50,269 nt of DNA from RECO01 sp050485385. GTDB taxonomy: Bacteria > Pseudomonadota > Alphaproteobacteria > Geminicoccales > Geminicoccaceae. The stretch is from positions 1-50,269 of the forward strand of contig JBJHBG010000020.1 in NCBI GenBank assembly GCA_050485385.1, given 5' to 3'. Below, in pieces: positions 9,539 to 18,430 of this stretch; the stretch's first letter is position 1; each line of letters starts with the position of its first letter. A program made the translations under genes and the position numbers. Under the pieces are notes generated by a model. It made no database searches. It saw only the letters and a program-made list of their open reading frames with translations, and was not told the DNA's origin.

Positions 9539-9692
9539 CGCGAGGCCCGTCCGGGTCGATCCGCAGTCACGCGCCGGTCGGCGGCATTTTAAGCTTTTGC
9601 CATCGATGCCGCCCTCACGTATGCCTCCTTCGATGGACCGATGAACCCGCGAACGGTCAGGCGTGTTATAAACCCTGGGTAGTCGGAGCCCC

Positions 9693-9708
9693 TGACACGA
9701 AATTGTCA
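9693..9708. repeat. Short inverted repeat, possible operator
   Basis: TGACA-CGAAAT-TGTCA is a 5-bp dyad with a 6-bp spacer in the A+T-rich part of the secA/EPS intergenic region. Its right arm is part of TTGTCA, a possible rightward -35. Size and spacing would suit a dimeric regulator, but nothing else supports this. Confidence 0.25.
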
Positions 9709-9925
9709 CGCTGCGCTGCACAAAATACCGCGTCGGGGGGCTCGCCGTGAGGCCTGCGTTACCGTATGGAATGTTGGTGAACGGTGGTGAGGGCCACGTG
9801 AACGAGAACACGACGCGCCGTTGGGGGCCTTCGCCCGGTTGCCTGCTTTGCGACGCCCCGGAGCGGGCGCGTGCGATGCGGAGGCTAGCGAGGGCACGAC
9901 TCGTTCGAAGCGGAGATCGTCGATC

Positions 9926-11353
9926 GTGAGCACCGTCTTTTCCGTTCACCGCGCCGCCGTCCGGCCTCGCCGTCAGCCGCGCGCGGTTCGTCCCGCCAAT
10001 GTGCTGGCACTCACGCTCCGCGCCACCGATCTGCTCGCCGTCGCCGTTACGGCTTGGCTTGCCGAGTTGATCCTCGGCACGACATTGCTGTCGCGCAGCG
10101 ACACGCTCTTCGTGGGCGTCGCCCTGCTCGTGTCGATGAGCGCCTTCACCGCGTTCCGCCTGTACGAGACCGAGCGCCTGGCCCATCCGTTCGACCATCT
10201 GCCGCGATGCTGGGTTGCATGGCTCGGCACCATGGCCGGTGCCGTGCTGATCGTCTTCGTGTTGCGCCCGGAGGAACTGCCCGGGCGTATGTGGCTGCTG
10301 ACGTGGTTGCTGGTCGGCGGTGTGGCGCTGACCTTGGTGCGGGTGGGTGCCCGAGCCTGGGTGCGCCATTTGCAGATGGCCGGCGACTTCGGCTGGAACG
10401 TGGTCGTGGTCGGTAGCGGCAGTTGGGGCGCGCAGGCTCGCCGGCGGCTCGACGTCGACCGCCTGCAGGCGCGGGTGGTGGGCTATGTCGATCTCGACCA
10501 GTTCGCCAACCCCGACGACGCCGTCCTCGAACTGCGCCGTCAACTCGCGGGCAAGCCCGTCGACCAAGTCGCCCTGGCGCTCGCGCCGAAGGACGGCATC
10601 CGCGTACCCGATCTGCTTGCCGGCCTGCGCGACTATCCGATCGAGGTGGGTCTCGTGCCGGAGCCGACGCCGGACGATCTGCCGCTTCTGGGTGCCCGGC
10701 GGCTCGGAGATCTCACCACCATCACGTGCCTGGAGAAGCCGATCGACGGCTGGTCGTGGCATCTGAAGTCGGCGTTCGACCGCGTTGCCGCCGGCACGAT
10801 GCTGGTCTTCCTCGCCCCGCTCATGGCGGTGGTCGCGGTCGCCGTGAAGCTGAGTTCGCCCGGCTCGGTGCTCTATCGCCAAAAGCGTCTCGGCTTCAAT
10901 CAGCAGCCGATCGACGTGTTCAAGTTCCGTTCCATGTACGTGGAGTTGTGCGACGCGCCGGCCGCCCGCACGGTGCAGCACGCAACCAAGAACGATCCGC
11001 GGATCACGCCCGTCGGCGCCTTCCTGCGCAAGACCAGCCTGGACGAACTGCCGCAACTCTTCAACGTGCTTCGCGGCGAGATGTCGCTGGTCGGACCGCG
11101 GCCGCATGCCATCGCCCACGACGAGTACTACGCCACGCTGATCGATGGCTATCTGGGTCGGCATCGCGCCAAGCCGGGCATCACCGGCTGGGCGCAGATC
11201 AACGGCTGCCGCGGCGAGATCCACTCGCTGGAGGACATGCGCCGGCGGATCGAGCTCGATCTCTACTACATCGACCACTGGTCGCTGTGGTTCGACGTTC
11301 GTATCCTGCTGCGCACCGTCTTCGTCTTTTTGAAAGACGAGCGCGCCTACTGA
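9926..11353 (+). CDS. Exopolysaccharide initiating polyprenyl-phosphate sugar-1-phosphate transferase (WcaJ-like)
   Basis: 475 residues. The N-terminal half has about four membrane segments followed by a nucleotide-binding-like domain (VVVVGSGSWG). A fifth membrane helix leads into the bacterial sugar transferase domain (about 280-475), with KFRSMYVE, DPRITPVGAFLRKTSLDELPQ, MSLVGPRP and KPGITGWAQING. The enzyme transfers a sugar-1-phosphate from a UDP-sugar to undecaprenyl phosphate, the first step of EPS repeat-unit assembly. GTG 9926 is preferred because GGAG lies 10 nt upstream. It opens a rightward EPS gene set; the sugar identity cannot be read from sequence. Confidence 0.94.
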   Translation: MSTVFSVHRAAVRPRRQPRAVRPANVLALTLRATDLLAVAVTAWLAELILGTTLLSRSDTLFVGVALLVSMSAFTAFRLYETERLAHPFDHLPRCWVAWLGTMAGAVLIVFVLRPEELPGRMWLLTWLLVGGVALTLVRVGARAWVRHLQMAGDFGWNVVVVGSGSWGAQARRRLDVDRLQARVVGYVDLDQFANPDDAVLELRRQLAGKPVDQVALALAPKDGIRVPDLLAGLRDYPIEVGLVPEPTPDDLPLLGARRLGDLTTITCLEKPIDGWSWHLKSAFDRVAAGTMLVFLAPLMAVVAVAVKLSSPGSVLYRQKRLGFNQQPIDVFKFRSMYVELCDAPAARTVQHATKNDPRITPVGAFLRKTSLDELPQLFNVLRGEMSLVGPRPHAIAHDEYYATLIDGYLGRHRAKPGITGWAQINGCRGEIHSLEDMRRRIELDLYYIDHWSLWFDVRILLRTVFVFLKDERAY

Positions 11354-11402
11354 TAGTGGGAGGCGTCTGCGCCCCGCGCAGTCGCCCTTGTCGAGGTGCC
11401 GT

Positions 11403-11420
11403 CGGCCCCCGCGGGGGCCG
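11403..11420. repeat. Perfect 18-bp palindrome in the gap before the TPR lipoprotein gene
   Basis: CGGCCCCCGCGGGGGCCG reads identically on both strands. It sits 50 bp after the transferase stop and 50 bp before the next ATG. As RNA it could fold only with a tight loop, and no T-run follows, so it may be a partial terminator or a protein-binding site. Confidence 0.4.
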
Positions 11421-11470
11421 GGCGTCGTTGAGCGGCTGCCGGCCGCCCGGCGCAGTCTAGGGGTAGGATC

Positions 11471-13897
11471 ATGATACCATCGCTTCGCCGCGCGTTCCTG
11501 TGCATTGCCGTCGTCCTGACGCTCGCCGCCTGCAGTTCGCCCGAACAGCGTGAGGCCGAGTACCTCGAGCGCGGCTTGGCGCTGCTGGAGGAAGGCGAAC
11601 TCAGCCGCGCCGCAGTGAACCTGCGCAACGTGCTCCGCATCAATCCGCGCAACGCACAGGCCTTGCTGGCCATGGGTCGGATCAACGAGCGGCAGCAGCG
11701 CTATCCGCAGGCGTTCAACGCCTATCTTTCGGCGGCCGATGCCGATCCGACCCTGATCGAGGCGCACAACGCCTATGCGGTGCTGGCGCTGACGGCGAAT
11801 CAGCTCGAGATCGTGGAGGACGCGGTCGTCAAGATGCGCGAAGCCGACGCGACCCATCCCGACGGGCTCGCGCTCGAGGCGGCACTGCTCTTGCGCCGCG
11901 GCGACGTCGACGATGCCGAAACGGCGGCGCGCAGGGCACTGGAGGCGCAGCCCGACCACGTCAACGCCACCTCGGCCCTGGCCGGCGTCTTCAATGCTCG
12001 CGACCGGCGGGGCGACGCCGTGGCGTTGCTGGACGACTACCACGCGACCCACGGTCCCAACGTGCCGCTGACGCTCCTCAAGATCCAACTGCTCGCCGCC
12101 GACGGCGACCTCCGCGGCGTCGAGGACGGCTTCGCCCAACTGATCGAGTTCGCTCCCGAGAACGCCGAGTTCAGGATCGCGCTCGCCAATTTCTATCGGT
12201 CGCAGCAGCGCGAAGGCGATGCCGAGACCACCCTCCGCGACGCGGTCGATGCGCTCGGTGGCGACGTGAGTACCGCCGCCGCCCTGGTGCAACTGGTGTA
12301 CGGCACGAGCGGCGTGGATGCCGCCGTAGCGGAGGCGGATCGCCTCCTGGAGCGAGATCCGGACGCGCGAACGTTGGATTTCCTCGTGGCCGACCTGCTC
12401 GCGCGAGAGGGGCAGGTCGACGCCGCCCGCGCGCGCCTGCAGCAGGTGATGGACGCGGTCGGCGCGACCGCGCCGCGCGGCCTCGACGCGAACACCGCGC
12501 TGGCCGGCATCGACGTCACCGAGGGCCGCGTCGACGCGGCCGAAGCGCGTCTGGCGGAGGTTCTGGAGGCCGACCGCCAGCACCGGGGCGCGAACTACCT
12601 CACCGGCGTGCTGCGGCTCGCCGCGGGCGATCCGAACGAGGCGATCGCCGCCGGGCGTAGCGCCCTGGCCCGCGATCCCGACTGGGTTCCGGGACTCAAG
12701 CTGCTCGCCGAGGCGCACCACGCGCGGGGCGACCGCGATCTCGCCGTCGAGGCGCTCGGGCGGGTGACCGCACTGGCGCCCCAGGACGTGGCGGCCGCCG
12801 AGGCTTATGCTCGGCTCTTGACCGAACGCGGCGACTACGACCGGGCGATGGAGGTTTGGGACCGCATCATCCAACAGGTCGACGACCCGGCGGCGGCGCT
12901 GGCGACCAGCGCCGAACTGGCCATTCGTCAACGGAACTGGAGCCGCGCCACCCGCGACATCGACCGTCTCTTGGAGGACGAGCAGGGAGCGTTGAGCGGC
13001 GCCCTGCTCGCCGGCTCGCTGCGCCTCGCCCAGGGCGACTACGCCGGCGGCCGCGCGTGGTTCACCCGCGCCGGCGAGATCAACCCCGGCGCCGCGCAGC
13101 CGCTGCTCGGCGTGGTGCGGAGCTTCGTTGCCGAGGATGACCTGCCGGGCGCGTTGGCGGTGCTGGAAACGCGCCTGGACGAGACGCCCGACGATGCCCT
13201 TGCCTGGAACCTGAAGGCGCAACTCCTGGCGCGCGACGGCCAGGGTGACGAGGCCGCTGCCGCCTACGACCGCGCGATCGCCGTCCAGTCCGACTGGGCA
13301 ACGCCCTATCGCGAGCTGGCCGAGCTGCACGAGGCGTCGGGCCGCACCGATGCCGCCATCCAGACCCTGGAGCAAGGTATCGAGGCCGGCGCCGATCCCG
13401 GCAGTCTCCTGCTGCAGCGGGCCTTCGTGGAGCAGCGCGCCGAGCGCTTCGAGGCGGCCATCTCGAGCTACGAGCGCCTGTTGGATGCCGGCAGCGACAA
13501 CGACGTGGTGGTGAACAACTTCGCGGCCCTGGTCGCCGACTTCGCCCACGACGATGCTGCGCGGCTACAGCGTGCAGCCACGCTCGCCGCCCGTTTCCAG
13601 TCGAGTAACGAGGCCTACTTCCTGGATACGCTCGGCTGGGTCCGCTACCGCCAGGGCGACGCGCAAGCGGGCTTGCCCTTGCTTCGGCGCGCGGCCGCGA
13701 TGCTGCCGTCCGATCCGCATCTGAACTACCACGCGGGCGCGGCCTTCCACGCCATCGGCGATTTCGACCAAGCACGCACGCATCTGCAGCGGGCGGTCGT
13801 GGAGGGTGCCGACTATCCGGGTCAGGACCATGCGCGCGAACTGCTGGACGAGATCGAGCGTGCGGCCGAGACGACCGCCTCGGACAGCCCGTCCTGA
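11471..13897 (+). CDS. TPR-repeat lipoprotein of the EPS locus
   Basis: 808 residues. A lipoprotein signal ends LTLAAC with the lipidated cysteine at C21, so the protein is predicted to be membrane-anchored in the periplasm. The rest is almost entirely tetratricopeptide repeats (for example AVNLRNVLRINPRNAQALLAMG at about 48-69, split here over two helices, and DTLGWVRYRQGDAQAGLPLL near 720). It resembles the large TPR lipoproteins (PrsT-like) found with exosortase-type EPS loci, thought to scaffold polymer assembly or export; that role is inference. A GTAGGATC ribosome binding site precedes the ATG. Its stop overlaps the following ATG (TGATG). Confidence 0.88.
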   Translation: MIPSLRRAFLCIAVVLTLAACSSPEQREAEYLERGLALLEEGELSRAAVNLRNVLRINPRNAQALLAMGRINERQQRYPQAFNAYLSAADADPTLIEAHNAYAVLALTANQLEIVEDAVVKMREADATHPDGLALEAALLLRRGDVDDAETAARRALEAQPDHVNATSALAGVFNARDRRGDAVALLDDYHATHGPNVPLTLLKIQLLAADGDLRGVEDGFAQLIEFAPENAEFRIALANFYRSQQREGDAETTLRDAVDALGGDVSTAAALVQLVYGTSGVDAAVAEADRLLERDPDARTLDFLVADLLAREGQVDAARARLQQVMDAVGATAPRGLDANTALAGIDVTEGRVDAAEARLAEVLEADRQHRGANYLTGVLRLAAGDPNEAIAAGRSALARDPDWVPGLKLLAEAHHARGDRDLAVEALGRVTALAPQDVAAAEAYARLLTERGDYDRAMEVWDRIIQQVDDPAAALATSAELAIRQRNWSRATRDIDRLLEDEQGALSGALLAGSLRLAQGDYAGGRAWFTRAGEINPGAAQPLLGVVRSFVAEDDLPGALAVLETRLDETPDDALAWNLKAQLLARDGQGDEAAAAYDRAIAVQSDWATPYRELAELHEASGRTDAAIQTLEQGIEAGADPGSLLLQRAFVEQRAERFEAAISSYERLLDAGSDNDVVVNNFAALVADFAHDDAARLQRAATLAARFQSSNEAYFLDTLGWVRYRQGDAQAGLPLLRRAAAMLPSDPHLNYHAGAAFHAIGDFDQARTHLQRAVVEGADYPGQDHARELLDEIERAAETTASDSPS

Positions 13898-14691
13898 TGA
13901 CGGCCGTCGCCCTCGCCCATCGCGTCATCGGTTCCGGCGGGCCTTGGGTGCTGGTCCTGCACGGCCTGTTGGGCAGTGGCCGCAACTGGGCGGGCGTGGC
14001 CCAGGCGCTGGCCGACACGTGCCGGGTCTGTCTCGTCGACCTGCGCAACCACGGCGGGTCGCCATGGCTGCCATCCATGTCCTACGACGACATGGCGGAG
14101 GACGTAGCGGCACTCGCGACGACCCTAGGTGCTGATCGCGTTGCGTTGATCGGCCACTCGATGGGCGGCAAGGTGGCGATGCGGCGGGCGCTCGCGCGGC
14201 CTGGCCGGATCGAGCGCCTCGCCGTGGTGGACATTGCGCCCGTCGCCTATGCCCACGACCACCGCGCCGAGGTGGAGGCCATGCGCGGGCTCGATCTTCG
14301 CTCGATCGGGAGCCGCGGCGAGGCCGACGAGGCACTGGCTGGCGAGGTGCCGGATCGGACCATGCGGCAGTTTCTGCTGGCGAATCTCGCGCGCGGCGAC
14401 GGCGGCTATCGCTGGCAGGCCAATCTGGAGGCGATCGCCGCCGCCATGCCCGAACTCGCGGGCTTCCCCGCTACGCACGCCGTCTATTCGGGGCCGGCCC
14501 TGGCTGTTGCCGGGGGTGCCAGTCCCTATATTCGCTCCGATGGCGAGGTCGCCCTACGCCGGCATTTGCCCCACGTGCGGATCGAGCGGATCGACGGCGC
14601 CGGGCATTGGCCGCACGCCGAACGCCCGGACGCGGTGACCGCGCTGCTGCGGGCCTTCGTGGCGGAGACGGCGGAACGCGTACGCGGGTGA
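13897..14691 (+). CDS. Alpha/beta hydrolase, YbfF/ABHD11-like esterase
   Basis: 264 residues with a complete alpha/beta-hydrolase core: oxyanion-hole region HGLLGSGRNW (about 22-31), nucleophile elbow GHSMGG (Ser near 88), and catalytic histidine in GAGHWPH near 238. The sequence VDLRNHGGSPW matches the YbfF/ABHD11 esterase group, which hydrolyses short acyl esters or acyl-CoA. The ATG overlaps the TPR lipoprotein stop by one base, so the two are translationally coupled. This could mean a role in EPS acyl decoration, but the group is also widespread as a stand-alone housekeeping esterase. Confidence 0.9.
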   Translation: MTAVALAHRVIGSGGPWVLVLHGLLGSGRNWAGVAQALADTCRVCLVDLRNHGGSPWLPSMSYDDMAEDVAALATTLGADRVALIGHSMGGKVAMRRALARPGRIERLAVVDIAPVAYAHDHRAEVEAMRGLDLRSIGSRGEADEALAGEVPDRTMRQFLLANLARGDGGYRWQANLEAIAAAMPELAGFPATHAVYSGPALAVAGGASPYIRSDGEVALRRHLPHVRIERIDGAGHWPHAERPDAVTALLRAFVAETAERVRG

Positions 14692-14869
14692 TCGTTTGGG
14701 CAGGTCGTCCTTGCAACGCGCAGGTCGACGTTGGACAACCTGAAGCTGTCGAGTGGCGGCGGTTGCCAGCTTTCGGCGGTGGTGGTCGAGGTGATCGGCC
14801 AGACCGTGTAACCCTTCCGGTGAGTGACGGGCCGCAGCCGGGCGGTCGTCGAGAACGATAGGTCGAGAC

Positions 14870-16648
14870 ATGGACGCGGCATTCCACCCACGCGATTTGT
14901 TGAGGACCGGCTGGCAACGTCGCTGGTTCTTCCTCGTCCCGGTCGCAGCGATCGTCGGGCTGGCGCTGGCGCTGGCGCTGACCTTGCCGCCGACCTATCG
15001 GTCGACGGCAACGATCCTCATCGAGGACCAGGAGATCCCCGACAACCTCGTGGCGTCCCTGGTCAACGACTACATCGACCGGCGGCTGGAGACCCTGACC
15101 CGCCGTGTGCTCGTGACCGACAACCTCCTGCGCGTGGCCGAGCGCTATCAGCTCTACACCGTCGAGCGCGAGGTCATGTCGCCGACGCAGATCGCGCGGT
15201 CGATGCGCAACAAGATCGGCATGGACGTCATCAGCACGACCGTCAACGACCCGGCAACCGGCCGGAGCGGGCGGGCGACGATCGCGTTCCAACTGAGCTT
15301 CGAGGATCGCGACCCGGCCAAGGCACAGCGGGTCACCAACGAGCTCGTGTCGCTTTACCTGCAGACCAATCTGGAACAGCGACGCGCGACGGCCGCCGGC
15401 ACGACGGCCTTCCTCGCCGGCGAGCGGACCCGGGTGGAGCAGCGCATCGCCCAACTCGAAGAGCAGGTCCTGGAGTTCCAGACCCGCAACCAGGGTCTGC
15501 TGCCCAACGACGTGGTGCTGGCGCAGCAGCAGATCATCCGGTTGGAGCAGGACCTTCGACAGCTCGATCGCGAGGTGCAGACGCTGCGCGACCGCGAGGC
15601 GTTCCTCCAGACGCAACTCGCGATGACCGACGAGTTCCTGCCGCGCGACCTGTCGCGTGGCGTGACCCCGGAGAGCCGGCTGGAGATGGCCCGCGCGGAG
15701 TTGGCGTCGGCGCAGGCGCGCTACCAGCCGAACCACCCGGACGTGGTGCGGCTGGAGCGCGAAGTGCGTAGCCTGCAGGCCGTGGTCGGTACCCGCAACG
15801 GTGGCTCCGGCGCGCAGGCGCTCCTCGCACAGCGCGACAGCCACCAGGCCGAACTGACGGCGCTGCGCGAGCGCTACACCGACACGCATCCGGACGTGGT
15901 GCGCACCCAGCGTCAGCTCGCCGGCATCGAGAGCGCGCTGGCCAACGCCGACACCGGCTCGGTCGGTGCGACGCGCAGCCCCGCCTACGTCCAGCTCAGC
16001 TCGCAGCTCAACTCCGTGGTCAGCCAGTACGAGGGCATCGCGGCGCATCGCCTGGAGATCCGTGCCGAGTTGGATCGGCTCCAGGACGTCGTGGCCCGCT
16101 CGCCGGTCGTGAGTCAGGAGTACGAGCGGCTGACGCGGGGGCTGGAGGAGGCGATCGCCAGCCGCGAATCGCTCGTCGCGAAGGAAGCCACGGCACAGCT
16201 CGGTCAGTCGCTCGAGACCGGCGCCGTCGGCGAACGCCTCTCGCTGATCGAACCTCCCGTGTTCCCCGAGGCGCCGTCGAGCCCGAATCGCCGCCTGATC
16301 CTGGCGCTCGGGCTGGTACTCGCCGTCGGCAGCGGGATCGGCTCCGTCACCCTGGCGGAGTTGTTCGACCGGACCGTTCGGTCGGCGAAGGACCTCGGCC
16401 GTCTCATCGGCGAACGGCCCCTGGTCATGATTCCGACGATGGTGACCCGCACGCAGAAGCGTCGGCAATGGGCGGTGCGCGGGGTGGTCCTGGCGGCCGT
16501 CCTCGCGGCCGTCGCGGGCGCCTTGACGGCGGTGCACCATACCGTTGCTCCGCTCGACGTGCTCGCCTACCAGGCGCAAACTCGCGCCAATGCTTGGTTG
16601 ACCACGACCTTCCCCGGCGGCTCCGCGCCGACGGCAACGCAGGAGTAG
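14870..16648 (+). CDS. Polysaccharide chain-length determinant / GumC-like protein
   Basis: 592 residues. The Wzz domain starts with a membrane helix (about 20-41) followed by TYRSTATILIEDQEIP. A long periplasmic coiled-coil region follows (about 180-440), then a proline-rich stretch (PPVFPEAPSSPNRR) and a second helix (RLILALGLVLAVGSGIG). An additional hydrophobic segment lies near 535-560. It controls EPS chain length and bridges to the export channel. The cytoplasmic kinase domain is absent and is encoded by the next gene, 4 bp downstream. The coiled coil contains two related blocks centred on HPDVVR (residues 289-294 and 340-345). Confidence 0.93.
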   Translation: MDAAFHPRDLLRTGWQRRWFFLVPVAAIVGLALALALTLPPTYRSTATILIEDQEIPDNLVASLVNDYIDRRLETLTRRVLVTDNLLRVAERYQLYTVEREVMSPTQIARSMRNKIGMDVISTTVNDPATGRSGRATIAFQLSFEDRDPAKAQRVTNELVSLYLQTNLEQRRATAAGTTAFLAGERTRVEQRIAQLEEQVLEFQTRNQGLLPNDVVLAQQQIIRLEQDLRQLDREVQTLRDREAFLQTQLAMTDEFLPRDLSRGVTPESRLEMARAELASAQARYQPNHPDVVRLEREVRSLQAVVGTRNGGSGAQALLAQRDSHQAELTALRERYTDTHPDVVRTQRQLAGIESALANADTGSVGATRSPAYVQLSSQLNSVVSQYEGIAAHRLEIRAELDRLQDVVARSPVVSQEYERLTRGLEEAIASRESLVAKEATAQLGQSLETGAVGERLSLIEPPVFPEAPSSPNRRLILALGLVLAVGSGIGSVTLAELFDRTVRSAKDLGRLIGERPLVMIPTMVTRTQKRRQWAVRGVVLAAVLAAVAGALTAVHHTVAPLDVLAYQAQTRANAWLTTTFPGGSAPTATQE

Positions 16649-16652
16649 ACCG

Positions 16653-17480
16653 TTGGAGAAGATCCAGCAGGCCATCGAGCGGGCGCGGCAGCAACGCGAC
16701 GAGCGGACACCGGCGGTCGCATCCGCCAGCAGCTCCCGCGCCGTCGACCGGCGTCCGTCCGCCGCCTTCGACCTCGATACCGCCAAGACCTTCGCCGTCG
16801 ACCAGCGGCGTGCCGAGCGCAGCCGGCTCGTGACCCTGATGCCCGACGCCGGCCATGCCGACCTGTTCCGGATGCTGCGGACCCAACTCCTGCAGCGCAT
16901 GAAGAGCCTCGGAGCGCGCAGCGTTGCGGTGTTCAGCGCGCGCGACGGCGAGGGCAAGACGCTCGTCGCCTGCAACCTCGCGATCACCCTGGCACGCCAG
17001 GGCAGCGGTCCGGTGTTCCTGCTCGACTTCGACTTCCGCCGACCGACGGTGCACGAGGTGTTCGGGCTCCAGGTCGAGCGGGGGGTCAGTGCGTTGGTCG
17101 AGGGGACGGCGGCCCTCGGCGACGTCATGCAGCGCCTCAGCGGCCTGCCGCTCTTCGTGCTGCCACAGGGGCGCGCCCATCCGGCCGCGTCGGAACTGAT
17201 CGCGGCGCAGCAGACACGAGCGCTCCTGCAGAGCCTGCGCGACAGCTACGTCGACAGCACCATCGTCATCGACTGCTCGCCGCTGCTGTTGACGGACGAG
17301 CCCCTGAGCGTCCAGCAGATCGTGGACAGTTGCCTTTTGGTCGTGCAGCAGGGACGTACCCGCCGTGACGAGTTGCAACGCGCCGCCGAACTCATCGACG
17401 AGTCCAAGTACGTCGGCAGCGTGATGAACCGCGTGCGCGAGGCCGACCTGCAGCAGGGCTACGCCTACGGCTATCGCTAG
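16653..17480 (+). CDS. CpsD/CapB-family tyrosine-protein kinase of the EPS locus
   Basis: 275 residues starting with TTG, supported by AGGAG 7 nt upstream. The core has Walker A SARDGEGKT (about 90-98), Walker A' LLDFDFRRP (the DxDxR signature of bacterial tyrosine kinases) and Walker B TIVIDCSPLLL. The C-terminus ends QQGYAYGYR, giving three closely spaced tyrosines suitable for autophosphorylation. The kinase works on the cytoplasmic face of the chain-length protein encoded 4 bp upstream and switches oligomerisation. Splitting the membrane and kinase parts into two genes is usual in Firmicutes and in exosortase-type EPS loci. Confidence 0.92.
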   Translation: MEKIQQAIERARQQRDERTPAVASASSSRAVDRRPSAAFDLDTAKTFAVDQRRAERSRLVTLMPDAGHADLFRMLRTQLLQRMKSLGARSVAVFSARDGEGKTLVACNLAITLARQGSGPVFLLDFDFRRPTVHEVFGLQVERGVSALVEGTAALGDVMQRLSGLPLFVLPQGRAHPAASELIAAQQTRALLQSLRDSYVDSTIVIDCSPLLLTDEPLSVQQIVDSCLLVVQQGRTRRDELQRAAELIDESKYVGSVMNRVREADLQQGYAYGYR

Positions 17481-17527
17481 GTCCAAGGACCGGCCGTGGA
17501 GAACCCACCGCCAACGAGGACGTCGAC

Positions 17528-18409
17528 GTGTACGAAACACATTTCGGTCTGCGCGAGAAACCGTTCTCGCTGTTGCCCGACCCGCGCTTTCTCTATCCGG
17601 GCAGGACGCATGCCATGGCGATGCACATGCTCGAATACGGGCTGGCGGAGCAGACCGGCTACGTCGTCCTGACCGGCGAGGTCGGTACGGGTAAGACCAC
17701 GCTCTTGCGCCACCTGTTGCGGTCGGTCGACGACCAGGTCTTGGTCGGGCTCGTCACCAACACCCACGAGTCGTTCGGCGAGCTGATGAAGTGGATCATG
17801 CTCGCCTTCGACCTGCCGTTCCGCGAGCGGGACGCCGTCGAGCAGCACCAGCTCTTCACCGACTTCCTCATCCAGCGCTACGCCCATGGTCAGCGCGTGG
17901 TGCTCATCGTCGACGAAGCGCAGAATCTGGGGCGCTCGGCCCTGGAACAGCTGCGGATGCTCTCGAACATCAACTCCGAGGCGGACCACCTGCTGCAGCT
18001 CATCCTGGTCGGTCAGCCGGAGCTGCGCGCCACGCTGCAGACGGAGGCACTCCGCCAGTTCGTGCAGCGCATCTCGATCGACTACCATCTGCGACCGCTG
18101 GAGCGCGAGGACACCTTCGCCTACATCCGCCACCGGCTGGCAGTGGCCGGCGCTCCCGACGACCTGTTCGACGAGGCGGCGATGACGGCGATCCACTTCT
18201 TCGCGCGCGGGCTGCCGCGGTTGATCAACTCGCTCTGCGATCTGTCGCTGGTCTACGCCTTCGCCGAGGATCGCCAAGAGGTCGACTACGAGACGGTGCT
18301 CTCGGTGGTGGAGACCCGTATCACCGACGGTCTGACCACGTTCCGTCCGTTGCCCGAGGCCGAGGACCGGGCCACCGTTCGTCAAGCCATTCTCGAAGCC
18401 GCCGTCTGA
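17528..18409 (+). CDS. ExeA/GspA-type AAA ATPase of the EPS locus
   Basis: 293 residues. The N-terminus HFGLREKPFSLLPDPRFLY is the hallmark of the ExeA/MshM-type family, followed by Walker A GEVGTGKTT (50-58), Walker B VLIVDEAQN (about 121-129) and QFVQRISI. The protein ends soon after the ATPase core, without the peptidoglycan-binding domain of ExeA. That form is common next to Wzz/CpsD genes in exosortase-associated EPS clusters. It probably supplies energy or assembly control for envelope export; the exact step is unknown. Start GTG 17528 follows GAGG about 10 nt upstream. Confidence 0.88.
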   Translation: MYETHFGLREKPFSLLPDPRFLYPGRTHAMAMHMLEYGLAEQTGYVVLTGEVGTGKTTLLRHLLRSVDDQVLVGLVTNTHESFGELMKWIMLAFDLPFRERDAVEQHQLFTDFLIQRYAHGQRVVLIVDEAQNLGRSALEQLRMLSNINSEADHLLQLILVGQPELRATLQTEALRQFVQRISIDYHLRPLEREDTFAYIRHRLAVAGAPDDLFDEAAMTAIHFFARGLPRLINSLCDLSLVYAFAEDRQEVDYETVLSVVETRITDGLTTFRPLPEAEDRATVRQAILEAAV

Positions 18410-18420
18410 AGCGCGGCTTC
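18408..18420. terminator. Small hairpin between convergent EPS genes
   Basis: GAAGC-GCG-GCTTC is a perfect 5-bp stem starting in the stop codon of the ATPase gene, 11 bp before the end of the opposite-strand export gene. It is short and lacks a T-run. Confidence 0.25.
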
Positions 18421-18430
18421 GGCCCGGCGA

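Larger units (their letters stand above)
9446..9925. other. 480-bp divergent intergenic region between secA and the EPS locus
   Basis: No protein gene is supported. The segment 9585-9730 is more A+T-rich than its surroundings (TTTTAAGCTTTTG, TTATAAACC, CACAAAATAC), as expected for promoters. It contains the secA promoter candidate and an inverted repeat (listed separately). It also holds a minus-strand 9-codon reading frame (9589-9618, GTG start, TAA stop) with a perfect GGAGG 5 nt upstream. The EPS promoter must lie in the right half, but I could not pick a convincing -35/-10 pair. Confidence 0.6.

Noticed and set aside
9482..13549. A 1355-codon minus-strand frame opposite the EPS genes
   Set aside because: It is antisense to the well-supported transferase and TPR lipoprotein, with no recognisable domain; it is a shadow of G+C-rich coding sequence.
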